Notes under the pieces: model-generated
The model's database searches: none
What the model saw: only the letters and a program-made list of their open reading frames with translations
Told to the model about the DNA's origin: nothing
In this document: piece by piece, positions 44,723 through 52,437 of the stretch
How positions within the stretch are numbered: the first letter of the stretch is position 1
How the letters are laid out: every line of letters begins with the position of its first letter
Assembly: GCA_003313425.1 (NCBI GenBank)
Contig: NHZP01000025.1
Coordinates: forward strand, 796,258 to 860,257
Direction of reading: 5' to 3'
Source of the DNA: Pseudopyrenochaeta lycopersici
Taxonomy: Eukaryota > Ascomycota > Dothideomycetes > Pleosporales > Pseudopyrenochaetaceae
Length of the DNA stretch: 64,000 nt
Program-made: the position numbers and the translations under genes

Positions 44723-46045
44723 ATCTTTTAAGACTTCGGGTGTTGGTGTTTGCGAATTCTTAATCAAAGGCGTCTTTGATCGTTGGCGCTTTGAGTCTAA
44801 TAATTTGATTAGCTCTGGGTCATACTTTCTTTTGTACTCAACGAGTTTGGCTATTCTTGAATCTGGTGTAAACCACGTAGGTGCCTTATCTTCGTTTAGA
44901 TAGAAACAATCAAAAAGATTGTGGCGCTGTTCACAAGCATGGCATGTTGTGCCTTCGACTGCCGCCGTATCCTCCAGAGAGGAATGCTTGGATCTGGTGC
45001 TGCTTTGCCCAAATTTGCGTTTTCCCCGGGTTCTACCACGGTTCTTGCCCCGTAAGGCTGATGATGCTTCTTCAGCTACACCGGAGGCGTCCCTCTGTGC
45101 GCCCTGGTCGGATTCACCGCCAGCGGGGTATGCAGCGTCTCCAGCAGCGAAAGCGCTCTTCTGCTTGCCCTTTTGTGGGTAGGAGCGGCTCATATGCTCC
45201 CGGAAGAGTTTCATCATTTCTTTTCTGTCATGGTCTGGGTCACCTCTGGCCACCTGGCTAGAGAAGGCAGTCACCCACATAGGTGCTACCTTTTCCACTG
45301 CCGACAAGAAATCTTCTATAATGTCGTCATTATGTTGTACCTCCGCGACTCCTTCGGTCTCAGCGTCAGTTGCTGCTCGATCGTATTCGGCAAGCCAGAT
45401 ATCCCCGTTTACTGGGGTCCTCATTGGCTTCAATGCATTGTGATATCTTGTTCGTGCTCGTTGGCGTTCTTCGAGTGGGTTGATTCCTACTGTCCTTCGG
45501 ATATCAATAATCCATCGGCGAATCGTGGTACCAGGGAGGCAGCAGTTGCGCTGAATGTGCGCTGATACTGTGCTCTGAATGTGCGTTGCAAGTAACCGAT
45601 AGTTAGCCCGTTCTCTGTCGTATTTCTTCTCGTCGATCTTGTAGGCTTCGAGCTGTACCTTGTAGTCGTCTCGATCGGCCTTGTATGTTTCCTGGCTTTC
45701 AGGTGATAAGTCCGATAGTTTCGTCGGTGTAGCTGGAGTTGCATCGGTTCGGGACGGGTTTGATCTTGTTGGCTGGCTTGATGATCCAACCCGGTTACCC
45801 CGAGAGTTTGACGACGCGCTGGGTGCCGGTCGTTGGACTACAGCCGGTACGTAGTCAGCTAATCGTGGTAGGACTGGGGGGATCGGTTCCAGCAAAGGTT
45901 CTCTAGTTCCATCAGGGTCTGCGATTGCCCATACGTCGTGGAACTCTGCTTTAGCTTTTAGTTGTAGTAACCACGGCGTGTAGTTCGTGTAGTCGGTGAG
46001 GATGATCGTAGCGTCGCGTACGCCGGTAATATTTGCGTGAGACAT
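44720..46045 (-). CDS. Copia gag
   Basis: 441 residues from MSHANITGVRDATII, with the N-terminal LTDYTNYTPWLLQLKAKAEFHDVW segment typical of copia capsid proteins. Near the C-terminus is a zinc knuckle of the form C-x2-C-x3-H-x4-C (CHACEQRHNLFDC), the spacing common in fungal copia elements. It ends in TGA followed directly by CTAG, and pol continues in frame. Role: particle assembly and RNA packaging. Confidence 0.88.
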   Translation of the reverse strand: MSHANITGVRDATIILTDYTNYTPWLLQLKAKAEFHDVWAIADPDGTREPLLEPIPPVLPRLADYVPAVVQRPAPSASSNSRGNRVGSSSQPTRSNPSRTDATPATPTKLSDLSPESQETYKADRDDYKVQLEAYKIDEKKYDRERANYRLLATHIQSTVSAHIQRNCCLPGTTIRRWIIDIRRTVGINPLEERQRARTRYHNALKPMRTPVNGDIWLAEYDRAATDAETEGVAEVQHNDDIIEDFLSAVEKVAPMWVTAFSSQVARGDPDHDRKEMMKLFREHMSRSYPQKGKQKSAFAAGDAAYPAGGESDQGAQRDASGVAEEASSALRGKNRGRTRGKRKFGQSSTRSKHSSLEDTAAVEGTTCHACEQRHNLFDCFYLNEDKAPTWFTPDSRIAKLVEYKRKYDPELIKLLDSKRQRSKTPLIKNSQTPTPEVLKD

Positions 46046-46082
46046 AGTCCTCGCTCGTTATAGGGTCAGTGAGACTCTTAAT

Positions 46083-46257
46083 TGTCAGAATTTAATGAAT
46101 CTTTTTGGTCATGATCGTGGATCAGAATTGATTGTATTTTCGTTGGTTCTGTTTTCTCTCCTTTTTAAACACAGACCTGATACATCGATGATACATAGGT
46201 GATACCGTCCACGATGCAGTATTCGTATACTTCAGTTTTTATGCCTCTTATCTGACA
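46083..46257 (-). repeat. Copia 5' LTR
   Basis: 175 bp, holding the promoter for minus-strand transcription. It abuts the interrupted chitin-deacetylase-type gene at 46258. Confidence 0.92.
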
Positions 46258-47297
46258 CCAGTCTATCAACCGCCCCTCACTACGGATGGACGTTCATATG
46301 GCAGATGTGGACCGGAAGGCAATGGAGCGACTTGTGACAATTGTTGTTCGTCTGCTGTACGTTTCTCTCTTCCCAGAGGAATGTAACTCGACGTTTCCCT
46401 TTTCCTAATCGAGCAGGGTTACTGCACATCTGACCCGAAATACTGCGCCGCGCCGATGTGTCTCTTTGAGTATGGGCTAGCATGTGACACAAATAAGTGG
46501 CCTCCAGGCGTGAATACATCTACTCTTCCCCGACCCAGGCTAGGTAACGTGCCATATGGGAAATTTTTCAGACACTGCACGGTAAAAGGCACTGTTGCTC
46601 TCACGTTCGACGATGGACCTGGGGAGTGGACATCCGATCTCCTCGATATTCTAAAGACGAACAATGTGAAGGCGACCTTTTTTATTACTGGCCACAACCT
46701 GTCGAAGGGCATGATCAATGATCCAGCAACTGAGCATCCAGCAATAATTAGGCGGATGTACGAAGAAGGGCATCAGGTCGCAGCCCATACATGGAGTCAT
46801 ATGGACATGAATAAGCTCACGTCGCAACAACGAATAGATGAGATGGTCAAGACTGAAATTGCCCTAAATGATATTCTGGGCTTCTTCCCAACATACTGGC
46901 GACCGCCATACAATAGTTGCGGCGCCGAATGCGAGGTAGACATGGGTATTCTTGGATACCACGTGGTAAGCCAGAAGCCTCTAAGGAAGACTAAACTGAT
47001 ATTAATCAGACTTCATACGACATCGATCCTCTTGACTGGAAAGGAAACTTCACCTATTCCAAAGAAAACTTCATTTCGCAAATCACAAGTCGGGACCCGT
47101 CGAACTGGGCATGGTTGCCACTTTCCCACGACCTTCATAAGGGCACGGTTCATGAATTTGCCCAATTCATGATTGACCATTCACGGGAGCAGGGGTATAA
47201 ACTGGTGAGACTGGGCGAATGCCTGGGCGATTCTGAGGAAAACTGGTATCGTGACCGTATTACAGGCGGCGTGCTTAGGGGTTCCTCTCCCTTGTGA
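46258..47297 (+). pseudogene. Polysaccharide (chitin) deacetylase with CBM18, 5' truncated
   Basis: Exons read 46258-46356, 46417-46965 and 47010-47297; introns are 60 and 44 bp, GT-AG, in phase. The first exon begins mid-gene (VYQPPLTTDGRSYGRCGPEGNGATCDNCCSSA), then GYCTSDPKYC completes a hevein-type chitin-binding module (CBM18). The NodB deacetylase domain follows: TFDDGPGEW (metal/base Asp pair), HTWSHMDMN (His metal ligands), WRPPYNSCG, GYHVTSYDIDPLDW and LSHDLHKGT. The stop is at 47297. Signal peptide, start codon and promoter are missing because the copia LTR sits directly in front. Intact members are secreted and remove acetyl groups from chitin, which can shield hyphae from plant chitinases. 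Expression here would need a promoter in the LTR, which faces the other way. Confidence 0.85.
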
Positions 47298-47304
47298 GGA
47301 TAGG

Positions 47305-48475
47305 GTTATCTTAGCTATCCAAGCAATGAAAAAAGACGCGATATCAAGTGATCGACGCGCTGCAGCAGTCTACAATGTTGCTAGAAGGACTCTCCGTGAC
47401 CGAACGCGCTGGGAAGCTGTCACGACGCGACAGCCAACCACGCCAACCTAACTCGTCAAAGATAGTTTGCAAGGAGGAATAAGCGAGCCTTGGCACATCC
47501 CCAGCATTGCTTCCCCACCACCAAAATTACTGGTAAACAAGCATATCATTGAAAAGGATTGGAGCCTCTAACCAATAGAGATAGTTCTCTCTCAAGGCTT
47601 CTCGATGAAGACTCTATCATCCAGGTCAACACTGTAGTTTGCCGAGACTAGAGCATTTAACGTATTCCATCATCGAGTGCGCCAAACCTCGATTGAGCCA
47701 AAATCTCTTGGCGCCCAACATGACTACTACTACGCGCAATGTCTCAACCAACTCAGTTAAATCAATCTCAAAATGAAGGCAGAATAGAGCTTGATCTCTA
47801 GGCTATAAAGCAAGGCCAATTTAAAAGCGTCCGACGTGCTGCTACGGCGTTCAACGTTACCCGATCAACCCTGCAGCGAAGACACAACGGAACCCTCGCC
47901 CGAGCTAAATGCCAGCCTAATCGCCAGAAGCTCACGCGCACTGAAGAGCAGACAATCGTCCGATATATCCTCGACCTCGATTCGCGAGGATTTGCGCCCC
48001 GGCTGTGTGAGGTAGCAGATGTGGCGGATAAACTGCTGGCTGTACGCAGTGGAGAGCCAGTAGGCAAGCGACGGGCTGAGAGATTCGTAACGCGTTCAGA
48101 TGAGCTTAAAATGGCTTTCAACCGAGCAAAGGACCGTTAGAGGATACTCCAGGAAGATCCAGAGAAAATTGGCGCGTGGTTTAAGCTAGTCAAGGACACC
48201 AAAGCCAAGTACGGCGTTCACGACGACGACATGCACAACTTTGATGAAACTGGCTTCCAGATGGGCGTAATTGGCTCTATGAAAGTTGTTACAGGCTCAG
48301 AGAGACGTGCTCGACCTGAACTCGTTCAGCCAGGCGATCGCGAGTGGGTTACAGTTATCCAAAGCATATGCGCTGCTGGGTACGCGACCCCGCCATTCAT
48401 CGTCTACAAAGGACGCGTCCATATCTCTGCATGGTACGAGGAGGCAGATATACCGTACAATTGGACCAGTGCCAC
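47305..48475 (+). pseudogene. Pogo/Fot1-type transposase relic
   Basis: A first helix-turn-helix scrap lies at 47311-47400 (ILAIQAMKKDAISSDRRAAAVYNVARRTLRDR). From about 47760 a second, longer copy reads AIKQGQFKSVRRAATAFNVTRSTLQRR, then LTRTEEQTIVRYILDLDSRGFAPRL (CENP-B-type DNA binding) and HNFDETGFQMGVIGSMKVVTG ... ITVI-like QSICAAGYATPPFIVYKG (DDE catalytic domain start). In-frame TAG codons interrupt it at about 47799 and 48138. The catalytic domain ends abruptly after IPYNWT near 48466, where HET-gene sequence begins. The element is dead and 3' truncated. Confidence 0.8.
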
Positions 48476-48605
48476 TCCTCAAGTCTTCGAAAGTGACCTC
48501 CTCAATGTCTGCTCCCCATGTATGCGAAAGTATCGCATAGGGAGGAATGGCCTCGTCGCCAAACTGAGTAACAATCAATCCGATCGGCGGCTTGATTGAG
48601 CGAAT
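48470..48605 (-). pseudogene. HET-domain gene, N-terminal fragment
   Basis: Minus-strand reading gives FGDEAIPPYAILSHTWGADIEEVTFEDLRSGTG, the start of a fungal HET (heterokaryon incompatibility) domain. It breaks off where pogo sequence begins. The expected short N-terminus is replaced by palindromic sequence at 48574-48600. The fragment has no complete domain. Confidence 0.75.
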
Positions 48606-48696
48606 GGACCAAAGGTAGGGACTTGCACGTGTTCACGAACCAGATGGTACAACGTGCATGCCCAAATAGGAATCAAGCCGATGATCGGCTTGATTG
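48574..48696. repeat. Two related palindromes, possible small inverted-repeat element
   Basis: 48671-48695 is a palindrome of two 12-base arms around one centre base (AATCAAGCCGAT / ATCGGCTTGATT). A diverged version occurs at 48573-48599 (CAATCAATCCGATCGG ... CTTGATTG). They bracket about 70 bp. The core resembles the CAATCAAGC motif seen at 14.8 kb. Confidence 0.5.
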
Positions 48697-48807
48697 TTAG
48701 CAACCGTGTCAGAGGTGGAGGATCTGTATAAAGGTGTCCAAGGAAAAAAAGCACAAGCGCGAATATCCTCCATTGATAAGTTGAAGTCAAACCTGAAAAT
48801 CAAAAAG

Positions 48808-49130
48808 CTAAACTAGTCTGATACTCTCACTCTTACACAATGACAGTCCCGGGATCCCATCCATAAGACCATGCAAATATGCCTCTCCGATGAGTTCATA
48901 GCCGCCTATAGTTCTCCTAATGACAAAAGGAAGCCAGTAATTGCCAAAGATGCAGATTAAATCGCCACCTTGAGCTTCCTGGGGTACCCATCCGATGGTC
49001 TGCAAACAGTCCGATCGGAAAAACTTTCGACCAAGAGAGTATTGGTTGAACGCGGGCTCAAATCGGTAGCCCCATCTTTGCATGAGTTGAAGAAAGCCAA
49101 CGCAAATCAGCAGCTTGATCGTATTCCATT
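48808..49130 (-). pseudogene. HET-type protein gene, C-terminal fragment
   Basis: Minus-strand frame from the hAT-4 end to the stop at 48808 reads LGRKFFRSDCLQTIGWVPQEAQGGDLICIFGNYWLPFVIRRTIGGYELIGEAYLHGLMDG. This is the familiar C-terminal end of HET-domain proteins (R-x-FFRTD ... GDLVCVL ... PFVLR ... Y-LVGE-YVHGIMDG). The upstream part is absent because hAT-4 starts at 49131. Confidence 0.75.
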
Positions 49131-52100
49131 CAGTGTGTCCAACAAGCAAGTAAAGTAAAAATCTACCCCTTTACTTTACTTGCTTGATGAAAACATTTAC
49201 TTTACTTGCTTGCTTGACGAGAATCCTTTACTTTACTTGCTTGCTTGACATTACTTGGTGATATTTCCTGATTTTGAATCTATGATAGACCTATGAAAGT
49301 ATACCGGTTCGAAGAAGGTGCTTTTGACATTCGATCGCTGCCACAGTGTCTGAATTGAGGCGATTTCGTTCATCTGTGATGACCTTCTTCGTTTGTGAGA
49401 ATACGCGCTCACACTCAGAGCTCATTGCCGGACAACTGAACAAATCAAACGCTATTTTAGAGAGCACAGGGTAATCAGATGCATGGTGAACCCACCACTC
49501 CAGAGGATCCTCGACATCCTGATCTGCTTTATTAGCCTTAGCTATGAACTCATTAAGTTTAGAGGTGAGTTTTGTACGCTTCCTTCCTCGCGTAATAGAC
49601 GCTGAAGTAGCGGCGAGCCGTTGACGACGCTTACGAGCTTGCTGGAAAAGATTAAGCGCAGTATTGCTATCAGTAGTAACCTTATTATCCTCCTCTTGTG
49701 TTGATTCAGCTATATCTACTTCCGCAGCTGCTTCTTCGTAGCGTGCGTACACATCCTGCACTACCCGCTTTGCCTTAGCGATCTATTTCTTCTTATGACT
49801 CTATTCGAGCTCGAAATAGGTAAATTTGTTCGCAGGATGCAGGGTAACGGCGCATCGGTACGCTGGCGTAGCATCTGTAAGGGTGTAGTATTCTTTAAGC
49901 TTGGTGCGGGCAGTATTAATGGCGCATGAATAGTATTCAGAAACCTCCTTGGGGTGATCGTCAGCGAACTTTCCAGCCTCCTGGAGCTTCTTAAAGAGGA
50001 TATTAAGAGACTCTAGTGTCTTATAGAGTGAGCCATGTGCTCCTTTAAGGCTAGCTTTATTAGCCTGGCCTTCTATGCGTTTGGTCAGGTCTTTAAATGG
50101 TTTTAAGACATGGAAGATGTGCTCCAAATCAGCCTAATCACGCGGGGTAATTATATCCTGTGAGATATTGTATCCCTCACTACTATGGTTATAGTGGAGA
50201 AAGAATAGATCAATTGCGTGGCGGAGCTTGAGAGCTCTCTCGATTATGGCATACACAGAGTTCTAGCGGACGCCGCTGTTGACTAATAACTTAGTGTAGA
50301 GTTGTTTGATGCTGCCTTGATTGTACGCCTGCAGGATATACCGTTTCAGAAGCTCCCGCTGCTGGTTACTCTGGTTAATCCACACGCAGAAGTTGTGGAG
50401 CTTACCGATAAAGCTCTGCTTCCTCTATATCTTAAATCGCTTATCGTCGGATGCGCTACAGAGCTCTTTCTCTAGCTTGCTGACACCTTGCCTAAAGAGG
50501 AGAGCTTTGACAATGAGATTTAGTATATGGCCGACGCATTGAAGGCGGCTCTGCTTCGTGACTGAGGGATACTGCTTTGCTAGCTCTTTAATACATGTGT
50601 CGTTATTGCTAGCGTTGTCTATTATGAAGAAGCTAACGGTAGCAGGTATATTGTACGACTTGATAACCGTCGACAGCACCTTCGCAATGTTCTCGCTAGT
50701 GTGAGGGCCCTTTAGAGGCCGGAGGTTAAGAAGAGCTGTTTGCAACTTATGCTTCTTGTCTAGGAAGTGAGCAATAACTGCTATATAGTTCGTTCCTTCT
50801 TCAGACGTCTAGGTATTAGTTGAGAGATGGATCTTGCTTTTGGTAAGATGGAGCTTTTCTTTTAGCTAAGTACGCCTCCCAGCATCACCGTCTTACATCT
50901 CTTTAATCTAGGTGCTAAGAGTTGACGGGCTCTTTGGCAGAACCTTATCTATATCTTCTAGGCAGCTGGCAAACATGTTACGGGTGCGTTGATGCGTCGC
51001 TTGTCGAAAGGTAAGGTTAAGATCAACAGCCTAGTCAATAAACTCGCCCTTGAATTGAAAGTTATTAAACACTAAGCGCTGGCTTCTAAGGTATGGTATG
51101 GAGCTCGTTGCTCCCTTAGCCATATTGAACGGATTTGACGCCACTGGTTTGTAGCCGAATTCTTTGAGTTTGTGCAGATGCTTTAGGTGATAAATGATAC
51201 TAGTAGTAGCCCCACTGTTAAATAGCGCGGAATTATGCTGGCCACTAATATGGCAGTACTTGCAGAGCTAGAACTTGTTATCTCTATCTGTTGTAAGCTG
51301 CGCGCCGTGTTTGTAGATTGCTGAGGATTGGGCTTTAGAGTTGAGGGTACGCTTGTGAGGCTGACGATATCGAATTAATGGCAGTGGCTTCCTTTCATAG
51401 CGAATTTTGTCCTATTTAATATGGAAAGTGCATTGAGTAGATGTTGGCAGCTCTCTTTCACGGGTGGTGGGTGTAGAGGCCTTATGGGTTGGAGTTGAAA
51501 CCGAACTTGGGGTTCCTAAGCGGCTCTCCGAGGTAGAGCTAGGGGGCTTGGAGGGGGTTTTAGGCGGAGAAGAACGTGTAGACCTTCTACGAGGCTGAAA
51601 GAACAGGTGAGAAGACATATTAGCTTAGAATTTGGTAGCCTTGTAAATAAAGACTGGAGGTGTTGGATTTTTTGATGGAAATCATGGTTTGGCAGCTTGA
51701 AGTACTCATAAATATTGTCTTAGGAAGTGAATTAATTGATTGATTTTTGGACAATACTATCGTACATAAATAACGAACGAAATAAGTTCTGGGAGTGGTT
51801 TGCTGTATAAGGATTGACAGGGGGAAAAGAAGATCGACAAGGTAGCAAAGTTGCCTTATGGCAGTTTCGCCAACATTTTTTAAGGCACATCTGGCTCTTT
51901 GTGCGACTCCTGCCAATCACGGTTTTGCTGGGTGCTACCTGGTGAAATTATAATTGGTTCGCTTAGCTAGCGTTACCTAACTTATTATCGACATGCCTAG
52001 TACAGCAATTCTGTCAAGCAACTTGAAGTTACTTCAAGTAATGTGAAAACCCTTACTTGTGCTTGCTTGAATGAACCTTTACTTTACTTGCTTGTTACGT

Positions 52101-52153
52101 AATCAAGTAATGTCAAGCAAGCAAGTCAAGTAACTTGGTTGTTGGACACACTG
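49131..52153 (-). mobile_element. hAT-4, right copy, full length
   Basis: Ends are CAGTGTGTCCAACAAGCAAG at 49131 and the complement of CAGTGTGTCCAACAACCAAG ending at 52153, so inverted repeats of about 20 bp with one difference. Arrays of TTTACTTTACTTGCTTG occur at 49155-49250 and of related units at 52020-52130. Length 3023 bp. The flanking 8-mers are ATTCCATT (HET gene side) and CTGCCCTT (DUF6589 side), so no target duplication is present. It is the intact version of the element cut in the left arm. Confidence 0.9.
49291..51618 (-). pseudogene. hAT-4 transposase, 776-codon frame with 11 TAG and 1 TAA at Trp-type positions
   Basis: ATG 51618 to stop 49291 is one unbroken frame (no indels) apart from 12 in-frame stops: 11 TAG, 1 TAA, no TGA. 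Compared with the hAT-1 transposase, nine fall on conserved Trp: KF*LCKYC (FWLCKEC), ID*AV (RWIV), ST*IK (AWVA), NT*TS (LWTS), KI*RK (HWRK), VR*NS (RWNS), RD*AD (DWDI), LE*SH (FW) and KK*IA (KW). The other three (HIK*DK, EM*DG, RT*LK) have no clear counterpart. Three Trp remain TGG (FCVWIN and EWWVHH). CAG and CAA codons are intact, as are at least eight out-of-frame TGG triplets. Domains: zinc finger, catalytic core with IIDNASNND and RLQCVGHILNL, and the C-terminal dimerisation segment YPVLSKIAFDLFSCPAMSSECERVFSQ. By the standard code it makes only short peptides; if UAG were read as Trp it would be nearly complete. Confidence 0.82.
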
Positions 52154-52437
52154 CTGCCCTTCTACCAATCGTCACAGAGACATGCCCTCCTGACTAGGTC
52201 CTGAAGTCCCTAGATACACCGAAGTGTACTGCCAGCCACTGGCAGCCAGCCGTCTGCTCCCGTCACACATACTAATAGGTGAAGACAAATCCAAGGAAGG
52301 AGGCGCGCCTAGACCTTCAGCACAATGGCCACCACTCTCCATGGCCTCAGCCCTCATCTTAAGCGCCAACCTGCAGGCCGCACAGGTGCATCCTCTAGTC
52401 TTGCCTTTTGTAAAAACTGACGTATATTTTGACGCAT

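Larger units (their letters stand above)
40999..46257 (-). mobile_element. Ty1/copia LTR retrotransposon, young
   Basis: The two LTRs are 175 bp (40999-41173 and 46083-46257). They begin TGTCAGA and end TCTGACA and differ at one base (T41133 versus C46217), so the insertion is recent. Coding order on the minus strand is gag, protease, integrase, RT, RNase H, the copia order. A purine tract (GCTGAGGGGGTG) precedes the 3' LTR. The flanking 5-mers differ (ACTAC at 40994-40998, CCAGT at 46258-46262), and the two flanks belong to different genes: hAT-4 on the left and a chitin deacetylase on the right. Confidence 0.92.
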
